DNA of 64,000 nt. It comes from Symbiodinium sp. CCMP2592 (Eukaryota > Sar > Dinophyceae > Suessiales > Symbiodiniaceae). Under the pieces are notes generated by a model. It did no database searches. It was not told where the DNA came from and saw only the letters and a program-made list of their open reading frames with translations. The DNA is taken from the NCBI GenBank assembly GCA_905221615.1, contig CAJNDT010002890.1, positions 1,824,072 to 1,888,071 of the forward strand, read 5' to 3'. Below, piece after piece: positions 48,067 through 59,938 of this stretch (within the stretch, counting starts at the first letter, position 1; every line of letters begins with the position of its first letter). Made by a program: the position numbers and the translations under genes.

Positions 48067-48397
48067 GCCTTCAGCACCTCAAACCATGTTTTCCTGAACC
48101 TGGAGCTGTTCAGGGAACCCTAAATTAGAACCTCCCCAACTGACAGCCGGGTCAGCATCCGGCCTGCACGCCGCCACAGGCTCTGAGAAAGAGGGCTAGG
48201 GCTTTGCGAGAGTGCAGAATGAAAGCTTCAGGGTTTAGGGTTGAGGGTAAGGTTTAGGATTGAATTAACACGTTGAGTGGACAAGATGAGTGAGTAAGTT
48301 ACGGCTCCGGACTATTAAGTCGAGGGTTTTGATCCAAGGTTGAATTTGGATTGCACATACTCTATCCAAAAGTCTTATCTATCGGTCTATCTACCTA

Positions 48398-48444
48398 TAT
48401 ATATATGTATATATATATATATATGTATATCTATATATATATAC
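48398..48444. repeat. TA microsatellite
   Basis: TA runs with TATG and CTATC interruptions. Confidence 0.85.
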
Positions 48445-48459
48445 ACACACATGTATCCT

Positions 48460-48479
48460 TCTCTCTGTCTCTCTCTGCC

Positions 48480-48524
<45 letters not shown>
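48460..48524. repeat. (TC)n microsatellite
   Basis: About 40 bp of pure CT preceded by imperfect CT repeats. Confidence 0.9.
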
Positions 48525-48528
<4 letters not shown>

Positions 48529-50392
48529 CTGTATCTAGCTGTATCTAACTGCCCCCTTGAAGTAAGTCAAAGCAAACAAAGGGGTGGTGGGCTCGTAGGC
48601 CGCATGCTTGTGCACTGCGGGTGGCGTAGAGTTTCGGGGTTGAGGGTTTAGGTGCTCAGAGGCTTTGTGTCAAGAGTCTGGGCTCAATCTGTTCGGGTTT
48701 CGTGCTTCAATGGTTGTTTAGGCGTCAAGGTTTCTTGCCAGATTTTCGTTGCACCATCCAGCACATACTGCCGCAAGGATGCGTGTAGGCCGTCATACTG
48801 TAGTTGGTTACCTAGAAATTTTCCCAGCACACGCTCCCACTCCCCAACACGAAAACACTCGCTCCATTTTCATTGTTCTAGCAGGGCAATGACAATTTTG
48901 AAATCCACAACCTGAAATCCGCAAACGAAGCCTAAACTTGGCTTGCATTTTGCATTTGATGCCTGTCTCAGAGCCTGTGGCCAATCCGTACTAGCTTCCG
49001 TGGATCTCCTCCACGTATTTTCAGGTTTAGGGTTTGAGGTTTAGGGTTTCGGGTTTCGAGTTTAGGGTTTTCAGTCCGAAGAGTCGCGTGTGTTGGGGTA
49101 GGCTGGCCGGTTAAGCGTTTTGGGGTTCAGCTTGTTGCGAAGCATTCAGCCAAATAGCTTCTGCAGGGTGTCTCTTGCACCAGTGGTGCAAAGCAAGAGC
49201 ATGGAACCCAGAACTGGAACTACGTTCGAGGGTCCATGCGCGTTGTTCCAAGTGAATGTCCCTGTTGGGGATACCGTGTTGATCTGCTGCGACGGCTATC
49301 AATGGTGGAGCCATGTCAAAGAATTCACGAGGCCCTTTGCAGCATTGTAGACACCAACCTCGTGTTAAGAAACATTTCCGGCTCCGTGTGCTCGGGAATG
49401 TTCTGCTTTACTTGGAACAACCCCTATGTCGCGTTTCACCGCGGGTCAGCCAAATGGCTGCGCCAAGAGCATGGTGGCCATTAATCACGAACAGAGCAGG
49501 CTTGTGGACTGAGTTTTCAGAGACTCCAAAGCCCCGCCATGTAGGGTCGGAGTAATTACTTATAACAGTACTGATATACATAGAGTCCGTTAAATGATAT
49601 TCTAGATGTTCCTCAAAGCCTACTGGGCCGCGAATATGTCAGTTATAAGGAGGAGTCTGCCTGAAAACAACGTAGTCACACCGAACATGGTTTAACACAT
49701 ATGCTCTGGGCTCAATTCCGTTTAGCCTTCGGGCTGTGAGAACTTTGGTGTAGAATGAAGTCAGAGGTTCAGGGTTGAGATTTGAGGGTTAGGGTGTCTG
49801 GCTTTGTCTTGGGCATCCGGGCGTCACATAGCGCCGGGGGACATGCGAGAAAACTTACTGGGAAGATACTAGTACTATTCCCTTATAGTCCCCATACCCT
49901 TTAACACAAAAATTAGATAAGCCTTAATCAGCTTGTGGAGGCCCTGTAGTAATCCCTAGCACTGATGATTGACACACATTCGCCAGGCCACCGCATGAAC
50001 CTGGAACCGTGACAGGCCTGGAATCAACATTCTTCAAAGCCGAATTCAGCCACTCCGAATCCATTATCCCGAAGCCCTTATCAACCCAAACCCCGAACCT
50101 GACACCCTCAGGCCTACAACCCATGAATCAGCAATGTCCTTGCTTGGGACTTACAGGTAGGCTTAGACTAGGAGTAGAGAAACTGCATGTCCATCTGTCT
50201 GTAACTCAAGCTGCGACGCATGGAATCTGTGACCGTGCTTTATGCCATCCTTGAACCTGCAAGTAAACAGACAGGATTTCTTCGTTAGCATTCGGCGCGT
50301 CTTGTCGACTTTTAGTGTTTGGTCCCAGGGTACAGCGAGGACGGTTCGGGTGGAACCGAGAAGCCAAGCTAGTGAACAATTGCATGGACATG
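48525..50392. other. Intergenic, no gene identified
   Basis: A short TTTAGGG tract lies at 49025-49070. The 49120-49484 interval is open on both strands (76-82 codons) without known motifs and could hold an exon remnant. Confidence 0.45.
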
Positions 50393-50501
50393 CCCAGAGA
50401 CTCCAAAACCCCTTTATTAAGGAATATACCTTAAATTATAGTAGGGATCCTAATATGATTTAAGGTATATTCCTTAATTAAGGGGTTTTGGAGTCTCTGG
50501 G
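50393..50501. mobile_element. MITE-like palindromic element (family A), best copy
   Basis: 109 bp with arms of roughly 44 bp that are almost perfectly complementary: CCCAGAGACTCCAAAACCCC leads in and GGGGTTTTGGAGTCTCTGGG leads out. Single-stranded it would fold into one long hairpin. Confidence 0.9.
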
Positions 50502-51205
50502 TGTCTCATGCCCACAGTGCAAAGGGGCAGCAAGCGCGGGTGGCTCAGCTTATGAGCAAAGGTAGTAGGAGGAGCCATGGAAGCCATAGAAAGAATAGAG
50601 TAGCAACAGGAATAACTTTCAAAGTGATGGCCATGCAGCGGCTACAAGCACAGGTATGAAGGATAGTCCTGTGAACTGTAGATGAAAAGCAACACCAATG
50701 GTTGAGGAGAAAGGAACAGAAACATACTCTGTAGGAAACGTGCTTCTTGCGGTATCTTGCAAGCTCGACCCAAAAGGGCGCAAATAGCAGCTGGCCGAAT
50801 GCTCCCCGAATCCAAAAAACTTTGGACCCTCACATTACATAGCCAAAAAGTGAGACATCAGCAAGCATGGCCCTTGCTGCTGGCGTGCGAAGCTCCTTGT
50901 GGCCCCATGCAGGCCAGAAGCCTTCTGTTTCAGGGACTCAGGGTTCTTGGAAGAGCCATTTTTCGATATTCAGGCCATGGGTTTGATGGTTCGAGATTCT
51001 CATGGGTTCACAATCGTAGGATTGCTTCAGGGCTCTTTGTCGGAGCTTACTTGCTCCCAGGCAGCAAGACTGGTTGCGGGGGCTTTGCGTTAGATTCAGG
51101 ACCCGGGTCGCAAGCGTGCATTTGTTGAACAAGGTGTGCATGATCTCTCGTCCGACCTCGTAATGCAGAAGGACTTGGAATAGCTCTTCACCCTAGATCC
51201 CTAGG
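50502..51205. other. Intergenic, no gene seen
   Basis: A 123-codon plus ORF at 50757-51128 has no recognisable features and overlaps minus-strand ORFs. Confidence 0.45.
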
Positions 51206-51479
51206 CCCCTGAAGCCCTAAACCCAAACCCTAAACCCCTCACCAGACACACACCAACCCCGGTAAGAGCTAAAACCTAAACAGCCTAAGAAAGTGAAGCC
51301 CTGACCCGATCAACACCTGCAGGCCCCAAGCTGAACCCCGAGCCCTGCCCAGCCGACCAAAACTCAAAACGCTTTCATTGGGAGTTAGACGATGAAGGCC
51401 CCCAATTTGACGCCATCGCAAGAACCTGTACTGTAGCAACAAACGTGTCTTGGACTCCCTTGATCGACCCGAAACCCTA

Positions 51480-51795
51480 TAAAAAAACCTAAAAACCCTC
51501 AACCCTGATTCCTAACCCCTCAACCCTCAACCGCAACCCTCTAAACCCCATAAGCCCCCAACCCCTACCCCTAAAAGCAACACCCATAAACCCTGTGAAC
51601 CCAAAGAAGCCCCTAAAACCACTAAAGCCCCTAACAGCCCTAAACCCTAAATCCTAGACCCTAACCCTAAACCCTATAAATCCTAAGCCCTAAACCCTAA
51701 ACCGGCTCTAAACTCTATGAACCCCCTAAAGCCCCTAAAACCTCCAAAAACCCAACCCTAAACCCTATAAACCCCTAAAAGCCCTAAACTTCCAC
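51480..51795 (-). repeat. Degenerate CCCTAAA telomere-like region, about 315 bp
   Basis: Loose array of CCCTAAA, CCCCTAAA and CCCTATAAA. A shorter patch lies at 51206-51240. Confidence 0.75.
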
Positions 51796-51894
51796 CAGAC
51801 TTCAGGCGATTCACCGCTCCGGGGCCTCGCTTCGAGTGCGCGGCGCTGGGCATCGAGGGCCTCGTGGATGGAGGACTCTAAGGGTGACTCAGGT

Positions 51895-51950
51895 ATAGTG
51901 TTTATGGGGTTTAGGGTTTATGGGGTTTAGGGCTTATGGGGGGTTTAGGG
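51895..51950 (+). repeat. TTTATGGGGTTTAGGG tandem
   Basis: Three imperfect copies of a 16-17-bp unit mixing TTTAGGG with TTTATGGGG. Confidence 0.75.
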
Positions 51951-52094
51951 TCACTCTAATGGGAGTTAGGATTTAGGTACTGCCCCCATACAGTAAGAGT
52001 CTATAATCGGGCGACTATTAAGGTCCTAATGTATCTATATTATGAACATTATTAAACTACTGTTGATAAGGGTCACTCTAACGGGAGTTAGGAT
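51948..52094 (+). repeat. 26-bp direct repeat pair
   Basis: GGGTCACTCTAATGGGAGTT (51948 on) recurs as GGGTCACTCTAACGGGAGTT (52069 on), continuing AGGATT in both, 121 bp apart. Confidence 0.7.
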
Positions 52095-52221
52095 TAGAGG
52101 GCCCTTCGGGGATATAGACCCTCTCAATAAGGTCCCTTGTAACAGAGCCAGAAGTAGAGTTCGGAAGGGGTACACGTTAAGGGGTTTTCCCCATCATGCT
52201 ACGCATCTAAGAATTACTACT

Positions 52222-52317
52222 GTTGATGATACAAATCCTGCAATACCTCAAGGACCCTAAAGTATGGGAAATATGGTATATTCCCTATATGGGTAATGCA
52301 GGATTTACATCATCAAC
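52222..52317. mobile_element. MITE-like element (family D)
   Basis: GTTGATGATACAAATCCTGC at the left, GCAGGATTTACATCATCAAC at the right. Confidence 0.85.
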
Positions 52318-54068
52318 CGTATAGTGGTGGTTACTATATGGCTATTTCGGGTGCAAGGGTTCCGGGGTCAGGGTTTGACAGATTTTTAATCTCTGGATTT
52401 CGGGAAATGAGGGGTAATTACCGTATTTAGAACTCAATTGAAACTGCATCCTTTTCGGGATGCTTTAATTAGGGTCCTATGGTTTTGGATTGATTTTGAG
52501 AATCCCGAATTGAGGCCAAACTGACTGCAGAAACACCAAACAGGAGGGCTTTTGAGACCAATGCGTATACTGCCTGCGTAGTTGAACCCTTAACATCAAA
52601 GGCTTCGGATTGCTTACTTTAGGCTTGGTTTAAGATTGCTGCGCATCGGACTTGACTCAGATAGAGCTACAGGGTGTGAGACAGATCCAATAGGTGCACA
52701 TTGAACCAAAATAACAATGACCTGCAGAGGCCTGCATGCTTAGCTGCTTGTAGAAACACATCCATACAATCCAACAGTGCCCAAGCAGAGTGTGTGTGTG
52801 TGTGTGTGCATATATATATATATATATGTTTATTTATTTATAAATATAGATGTATATATCAATACAAAAAGAGTTGTACACATCTTGTTTGTAGGGAGGT
52901 GAATAAATCATAGATAGAATAGACGGCCAGCCACTTCTCTTGCATCATGCCGGGGCTACTGTAAGCCCTACCTGAAGCCCGAAACCCTGCACCCTGAGCC
53001 GTAAAAGCTTGAAGAGTAGATCCTGAGACGCACATATCTGAACCCTAAGACTAGGTTTTGGAATACCATACTTTAAATTTCTTCTCACAGGAACCAGTAT
53101 GAAACACAAGTGTATACTTTTTCTCGCTGGTTACTTAATAAAAGCCCAGAAAAGCACCCATGCGCCCTACACCCTGGCCTGCGCATGTCTGAACCTGGAC
53201 CATGGAATCTTCGAGGAAACTTCCTCTCGCCCGGTCTCGCAAGAGACACTCGCAGGGATACCCTGGGCCGGCAGATCCACACTGACAGGTGCGCCCCGAC
53301 CTGTAATGTAGACCGCTCCCTGGGTAATCCCCTACAAGGCCCTACAAGGCTTTGTAAGTTATAATACGGATTTTAAGGTAATGGCCCTGAAGTCAAGGGG
53401 GTTTATGAGCCAGGTTTTGAGCCAGGCTTCTACGTTGCTTGTTGTGTCGTGCTCCTCCTTTGTGCTTCATGCTGTCTCTTCGAATGATGCTTGTGTTCGG
53501 TCCCTGGTGTATTGGAGTTTCTTGGGTCAAACTAGACCTGAAGACGAATGCCAAAACCACAGCTGCAACCCCCAAACCAAAGGGCATGGCGCACCCAGAA
53601 AAAATCACGTTCGAAGAATTCCTCTGACTAAAAAGAGTCAGTGGTTTAGGGCCTAGAGTTTAGGGGGTTACCGTGAAGACCAAAATAGAAGTCAGGATAT
53701 GTGCTGCAGTTACATCCCTTTGTAGTCCTTTTGGAATCACACCGCAATAATATCCCCCAGAGCCCGAGTGTGATCACTCAGGCCCCCATGTGAGATCCAA
53801 CCAACAAACTAAACACTAAAGGCGGCAAACCCCTGGAGCCGGGCAGCAAGTCCAATCTTGATCTGACCGACAGTAAAGAAAGCAACAAAACCGAATGACT
53901 CATCATACCCCAGCACATTGAGAAGAGACCACATGAAGTGACCACTGCGGTTGCAAAGCAGCAGCGGACATTTAAGCAAATCAAAAAAATCAACCCCCCG
54001 CTGCTGCACAGGTCTAAACCCTGCTACTTCAAGATCATAAACCTCAAGTCCTAAATTTGTCAAGCTTC
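52318..54068. other. Intergenic with a GT/TA microsatellite, no gene seen
   Basis: (GT)n(TA)n at 52791-52828. Overlapping ORFs of 62-91 codons at 53085-53656 lie on both strands, unrecognised. Confidence 0.5.
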
Positions 54069-54069
54069 C

Positions 54070-54150
54070 CCTAAACCCTTCTGTGCCCTAAACCCTAAAC
54101 CCTAAACCCTAAACCTAAACCCTAAACCCTAAACCTAAACCCTTCTGTGC
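54070..54150 (-). repeat. CCCTAAA tract bracketed by a 17-bp direct repeat
   Basis: CCTAAACCCTTCTGTGC occurs at 54070-54086 and 54134-54150. The 47 bp between are CCCTAAA and CCTAAA units. Confidence 0.85.
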
Positions 54151-54249
54151 TCAAGGAGCCTGTAGCCCAAAGCCTGGCAACTTGCTCAGGGCTCTTCTTG
54201 AAGGTCGCGGAGAACGGGCCCCGAGATCAGACTGTATGGAAGAGACTCG

Positions 54250-54365
54250 GCAGCGGTTTAGGGTTTCGAGTTTAGGGTTTTAGGGTTTCAGGGTTTAGTG
54301 TTTTAGGTTTCTGGGGTTTTAGTGTTTAGGGTTCAGGATTTAGGAGGAGGTTTTAGGAGGGTTTC
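54250..54365 (+). repeat. Degenerate TTTAGGG tract
   Basis: TTTAGGG with TTTCGAG, TTTCAGG and TTTAGTG variants. Confidence 0.7.
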
Positions 54366-54955
54366 GGGCTGATAGGCACGGGGTTTGGGTAATCTAAAGC
54401 TTTGGCGGGTAAGGAAGAGGTCGCGGAAGGTTTAAGTTTCAGGGTTTACGGCTTCAGAAGAAACCCTGAGGGTGTAAGAAAAGTAGTAGGGATTTGGGTT
54501 ACAAGTACCATTCTCTGAAGAGTTTGTGGTACGTAGACCCTTACTATTTGGGTACTCGGGCGTGGGTTGAGGTCCAGGGGTGCACGGCTTTAGAGGCGGC
54601 TGGGATTAAAAGGGTTGGGGGTTCGGAGTGTGAGATTAAAGGTCTTAAGTTGAGGCTAGAGGGTTTTAGGGTGTAAGTTGACGGTTTACAGCTTTATAGG
54701 GTCTAGGCTGTTTGAAGTTGAAAGGATTTTTCGAATAACCATAGACGTCTCAATACAGCAAGCAGTGCTACAGCAGTACCCCACCATAGACCCTATAGTT
54801 TAGCCTGATAAGCACTGGCAGAAACCCAGCATCCTTTTCTAGTTCATCAAGGCCACTATGTTGCAGGTGTTTCGGGGTCTGGGCGAGGTTATGAAGTTAC
54901 AGAGGCTTAGAGTTTGGAGGTTTGGGCTTTCAAGTTGAGGGTGGGAATTTAGTAG

Positions 54956-54958
<3 letters not shown>
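54366..54958. other. Intergenic, no gene seen
   Basis: G/T-rich plus strand with isolated TTTAGGG-like words only. Confidence 0.5.

Positions 54959-54993
<35 letters not shown>
54959..54993. repeat. (GA)n microsatellite
   Basis: 35 bp of pure AG. Confidence 0.95.
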
Positions 54994-54995
<2 letters not shown>

Positions 54996-55028
54996 CACGG
55001 CTTCGAGTTCCAGTTTCAGAAACTATGG

Positions 55029-55130
55029 GGGTGGTTGTCAAAATTATGGTCCCTTTTTGGGTGCCCTAATATAATACGGCACCTAGTATTTAGGGTACCT
55101 AAAAAAGGGCCCCAATTTTGACAACTACCC
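55029..55130. mobile_element. MITE-like element (family I) with 4-bp flanking repeat
   Basis: GGGTGGTTGTCAAAATT at the left and AATTTTGACAACTACCC at the right, nearly perfect inverted termini. ATGG immediately flanks both sides (55025-55028 and 55131-55134), a probable target duplication. Confidence 0.75.
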
Positions 55131-55563
55131 ATGGGCTAAAGGTTAAAAGGGGGTCGGATGAAACGGGTTTCAATTCCGCACAAGGTGTTTTCCGTCTGCT
55201 TTTAAGTCAAACTGCTCCTCTATCCCGGACACTGAAGCTCGCTCTGGAGCCGCGGTCTCGGACGCTTCGTGGCTTCGGGTAGCTCGAACCCGGTCAAGCT
55301 CCAAAACGTGGTAATTCCTGTTTCAAATTCTATAGCAAAGCATTAAAGGGCCCTCAAAGAAACCGAACAAGAACCAACCCTAAACTCCTGAAGCCCCCCC
55401 TAACCCCGAAGCCTAAAACTTTAAACTTGAAAATCCTAGTCCTGAGAGATTTCACTAGGGGATCCGGCAGGCGGCTAACAGCCCGGGCAGACGTCATCGC
55501 CCACTCGCTGACCCCAAAGCAGGCGCTGGTAGCAGCGGGGTTTCTGCGGTTTGGGGGTTAATG
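55131..55563. other. Intergenic, no gene seen
   Basis: No coding or repeat structure beyond isolated CCCTAAA-like words. Confidence 0.5.
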
Positions 55564-55660
55564 TTGGGGCCTCAATAAATACCAATACTATTTTGGGGCT
55601 CCTTATTATAATGACCGTATATTGGGCCCCAAAACCCTATTCTAATTATCAAGGCCCCTA
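55564..55660. mobile_element. MITE-like element (family M), short form
   Basis: GGGGCCTCAATAAATACC at the left and TCTAATTATCAAGGCCCC at the right; contains the CCCCAAAACCCTATTCTAAT block. Confidence 0.7.
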
Positions 55661-55735
55661 AATTACGGATTTTAGAGCTTTGGGTTTGGGGGGACTCAGG
55701 GCTTAGTTTATGGGGTTGAGGCTACTGCTTGGACC

Positions 55736-55867
55736 ATTGGAGGGTCGGGGGACTTAGTAAGTAGGTAGTAAGTAGACTTATAAGTCGCCTAAAAGGGAAC
55801 CTAATTGGGGTGATGGTATTTATAAGTCCCAAAAATAACCAGTTACTAAGTCCCCCGACCCTCCAAG
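55736..55867. mobile_element. MITE-like element (family B)
   Basis: TTGGAGGGTCGGGGGACTTA at the left, AAGTCCCCCGACCCTCCAAG at the right. Same length as 22152-22283 and 47098-47229. Confidence 0.85.
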
Positions 55868-55965
55868 TGGGGTTTGAGGGTTTGTGGTTCGGATTGGTGA
55901 TCGGGGGAAGCCTTCAACCATAGACAGCAGGCCCAACTGGTTGTGATAATACTTTGAGCTGCAGG

Positions 55966-56076
55966 CTCTGGATAAGGAGCGTTAAACAGTTTAAGGGCGT
56001 AGGGTTTGGGGTTTAGGGCTTAGGGGTTTAGGGTTTAGGGCGACTCTGGATAAGGAGCGTTAAACAGTTTAAGGGC
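55966..56076 (+). repeat. TTTAGGG tract bracketed by a 33-bp direct repeat
   Basis: A 33-bp unit beginning CTCTGGATAAGGAGCG occurs at 55966-55998 and again, identical, at 56044-56076. The 45 bp between consist of TTTAGGG and TTTGGGG variants. Confidence 0.9.
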
Positions 56077-57392
56077 TTCGGCGTCCACCAAGTACTGTAC
56101 TCCATATTTCCCTTAGTGCCATATGTTCCGGACATTGAGTCTTGTGCGGCTAACGAAAGTTGAGCTGCAATGGAAATTTGCATGTTATGCTTCTGTCCGG
56201 GGTGTCAGTGTTACTCACAATGTAGACCCGTGGTTGACCATTGACCTTTGGTTCGTGCCCGTCAACATTGAGGTCTAAAGTATACTGCAGGATCCCCGTG
56301 ATGCTTCTCATCGAGACCTTTGTCAGAGTTGGGCAACATTTCACATTTTCATGGGTACTTAACCCTATTAAGGATTGTTAATCCATCCCCAACCATGAAC
56401 TAGAAACTTGGAGTTCGAGTTGTAGCCCGCTTGGAGCTGCAAGTGCAACAAGCTCAGCAAGACATTTCGACAGGGAACTTGGAATGTAAAGTTTTGGGCT
56501 GGGAGTGATTTTAGTTACATGGTGACCTGGTCAGAATGTTAGCTATCAGTACTTAGAGTAGGTCGCGTCCTGCTGACAGGCATCTCTTGATTATTCAGTA
56601 TTTAGCCAGTCTAATTTCTGATGCTTCTTAATGTTATTGTTCAAGCAGGGGAGTTGGCAATTAGAAGTTGGTATATGAGACATCTGGGCTGAAACAGGCA
56701 TGGCGGGCGTCCTGGGCGAGGATGAACCTGTTGCAGTCACTGCGGACGCTGCCCGCCAGGGTGTCGCATTGCACGCATAGCGGCCAACCTCTTCGATAAC
56801 TACAGCCAATACACTCTCGGGCTTCATGCCCGTATCAGCCGCCGCAAGTCTGGCCATGGTGCTGCCAGCCAAGGGAGCTTGCAGGAATTGGGTAGGCGTC
56901 TTCTGTCACCCGACTTCGTCATGTTTGCCCTAGCCTTTCGAGATCTGATGGAGAGGCAAAGTTACTTCACGCATTCTTGAGCCGAGACGCTTGCACAGTC
57001 AGGCATTCTAAAATCCCAATTTCTGAAGTCCTTAGAACCCTATCAAAAAACGAAAACGTTAGGAACTTTGACTACCACCCGCAAGACCCGAGCACATGCA
57101 CGCAATGAGCTACTTAAATATTCATGTAGGTGACATCGTTGTCTCTTCACCCCCAAACTCTACGTACTCCCGAAACCGCTACGAGCCCTAAACCCTTACA
57201 TATATGCAGTGTTTTAGAAGCCCGCCCCTAAGCCCGAAACCCAGCCCTTCCGAGCAGGCGTCCCTCATCCTTTCGGCGATGGCTCGTGCACGGCAGCAGC
57301 AGGAGAGAGCCACATATCGCCAGGCTTCTTTCAGTTTACGGTTTAGGGCTAAAGTTTAGGGTTCAGTGCAGGCATACAAGATAATAAATAAG
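56077..57392. other. Intergenic, no gene identified
   Basis: A minus-strand ORF at 56591-56872 (93 codons, Ala/Ser/Thr-rich) is the only one of note and is unrecognised. Confidence 0.45.
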
Positions 57393-57399
57393 TGTATAA

Positions 57400-57441
<42 letters not shown>

Positions 57442-57520
57442 GTATATGTATATATTTTTTAAATTTTTAATTAATTAATTTATTTATTTATTTATTTATT
57501 TGTTTATTTATAAACTTCAG
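57393..57520. repeat. (TA)n and (TTTA)n microsatellites
   Basis: TA runs to 57450, then ATTTTT and TTTA tetramers. Confidence 0.9.
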
Positions 57521-57559
57521 TTTAGGATTTGAGGTAGGCATACAGGACAGCCAAGTAAA

Positions 57560-57660
57560 TATCTATATCTATATATATATAAGTATATGTGTATATATAT
57601 ATACATAGATTTGTTTGTATATCTATATCTATATATATATATATATAAGTACGTATAAAC
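57560..57660. repeat. TA-rich microsatellite
   Basis: TATC and TA runs. Confidence 0.85.
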
Positions 57661-57723
57661 GTACGTATGCGTACGTGCATGTACAGTCTTTCACCATGGG
57701 GATTTCAATTTCGTCTGTGATGT

Positions 57724-57852
57724 GTGTAGGTGTGCAGGTGTATGTGTGCGTGTGCGTTGTGCGTTGTGTGTTGTGTGTTGTGTGTGTGTGTGTGTTGAGT
57801 CTGTGTGAGTCTGTGTGTGTTGTGTCTGTGTGAGTCTGTGTGATTGTGTGTG
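57724..57852. repeat. GT-rich microsatellite (TGTGTG/GAGTCTGTG)
   Basis: GT runs with a higher-order GTGAGTCTGT unit repeated. Confidence 0.85.
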
Positions 57853-58619
57853 TAGGGCGTTCTACGGTTTCTACAGGGGGTTGCGGGCTTCTCCGGGCTG
57901 TTACGACTTCAAAAAGACCGGAAGCAAGCCAAAAAAGCTGTTCAAGATGCCGTCGTCTTTCTGCCTTCCAGCACCGTGGTGTGAAGGTGAAGAGTAGCAT
58001 CGCCGTTCACTAGTTGGGGTTTTATCTCATCGGGTTTTTTTGGGATGGCAGCGAGCTTGAAGAGGGTCTACAAATCCTCAAGCACCTTAAAGCCACCGAA
58101 AGGCGTTCTGCCGCTTGGAGCCATGCCTTCTCAACCCCAAACCCTGAATTTCCCAACACCCCAACGTTTTCGGGCTTAAGGTTTAGGCACCAAACCCTGA
58201 AGTCCGAACCCTAAACTCCGAGACCTCAAACTCCTAAACCCTAAAGTACTTAGGAGACCTTCCTGCGCCGCTTCACCATCAAGCCGCCTGGCGGCTGCGG
58301 TTTCTGGGTTTAGGGAGGGTTTCGGGTCTAGGTATTATAAGGTAAAGGGACTCAAGGTTGTAGGGCTTTGGGGTTTTGAGGTTGAAATCAAAGTCTGTGA
58401 AAACGGGATACCTGGGACAACGTCAGGAGAAGTAGCGGTTGATCTCGTCTGTTGTGACTGCTATCGTTTACTTTTTGGGTTGTATGCTCCTTGAAACTTT
58501 TCCGTGCTACCTTAGCACCAGCTTGCTGGCTGGATGGTTTCCCAACAGGGGTTCCAAGCAGCTGCGAGCCAGTCAACTCAGAAGTCGCATTGCAGTGCCG
58601 TGCTGCTGATATGTATCTC
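57853..58619. other. Intergenic, no gene seen
   Basis: Short ORFs only; CCCTAAA-like words at 58195-58245. Confidence 0.5.
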
Positions 58620-58625
58620 TATATA

Positions 58626-58660
<35 letters not shown>
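58620..58660. repeat. (TA)n microsatellite
   Basis: About 28 bp of TA. Confidence 0.9.
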
Positions 58661-58779
58661 ATTTATCTATTCTGGGCTCACGGTGCCTTCGTTGGTAGCC
58701 TTCGGATGCAATTCGATGTCATCCCCCGCAAGAAGACGAAAAGGCTACGGCTAAAAAGGCAGACCGTGCCGGACAATAA

Positions 58780-58918
58780 TGTAAGGGCTTGATTAATTGG
58801 AACAGTTTTTGTTTGTTTGTCTTTGGGGGGTCCTTGTTCTAAGTATAGTAATCATGACCCTAAACCCTAAACCGTTACAATATACCTCAAACCTTACTCT
58901 CATTATCAAGGCCCCTCT
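58780..58918. mobile_element. MITE-like element (family M), diverged, with CCCTAAA insert
   Basis: Left end AAGGGCTTGATTAATTGGAA, right end CATTATCAAGGCCCC. CCCTAAACCCTAAACC lies in the middle. Confidence 0.55.
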
Positions 58919-58991
58919 AGTAGTGTATCGAGGCAAGAGCAAATCCCACATGCAGAAACAGTGGTGCCTTCGTAACCCCCGTACCGTAACA

Positions 58992-59090
58992 TAGGGGCCT
59001 TAATAATTAGAGTAGGGTTTTGGGGCTATTGTACTATAGATATAATAAGGAAGCCCCCCAAATAGTATAGGTAATTATTTAGGCCTCTAT
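58992..59090. mobile_element. MITE-like element (family M), short form
   Basis: ATAGGGGCCTTAATAATTAG to AATTATTTAGGCCTCTAT, with AGGGTTTTGGGG inside, opposite in orientation to 55564-55660. Confidence 0.75.
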
Positions 59091-59344
59091 GTTGCCGATA
59101 GTTTGCTGCGCCACCCGGGCAAAGTTATGCTTCTAGTGATCCGCGACACCTCAGAACTGCATGCAACCCTGGACACCCCATGCGAACAGCCGCCTAAAGC
59201 ATCTATTTTCAGGTTTGCTCCATCTCTAGTATCTGGGGCCGAGCTCATCGACCTTTGCATCCTGCCAGCATCTGTGGTACAGAGGCTATGGGCCAAAATA
59301 CACAGGCATTAGTTTGGCACCACGTCCTCTCACAGTCCAGACAT

Positions 59345-59935
59345 TTCAAGTAAGGGCTATTTGAACTATTTAAATTTTCAAAATTAAAACTATTCAATTA
59401 GGGTTGGAAAACGCTTAGCCCAACGTAATGCAATAATTAAATTATTTAGACTCTTTAAATTTAGACTCTCTAAATGAATTTCCAAGGGAAATACATTAAA
59501 TAGTTTACACAATTAAAATCATGGGTTGGTTCTCCCAATCACACCTCTCCAGGACTATTTAAATAACCTTACATTATTTAACCTATTCAAAGAATTTTCA
59601 AAAGGAAATAACTTACATAGTTCAAATAATTTTCAAAAAGGAAATAGCTTAGATAATTCAATTATTTCAATTAAGCGCTGTTTGAATTATTTAGATTATT
59701 TCAATTATTCAACTTATTTAAATAGGGTTGGAAACCCCTTAGCCCAACGTGATAGCATTATTTAAAGCATTTATAAGTTATTTTCCAAGGGACATAGTTT
59801 CAATAATTTCAACAATTTAAAGTATTTAAAATATTTTCGAAAGACAATGGTTTGTATAGTTGAAATATTTCAATTAAGTGCTGTTTGAATTTAAATGTTT
59901 TGAATTCTGTAAATTATTTAAATAGTGTTGGCCTA
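59345..59935. repeat. AT-rich degenerate tandem repeat block
   Basis: TTATTTAAAT-type words throughout. Longer units recur: GGGTTGGAAAACGCTTAGCC (59401 on) and a matching copy near 59716, and CAATTAAGCGCTGTTTGAAT (59669 on) and near 59872. Confidence 0.75.
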
Positions 59936-59938
59936 GCC

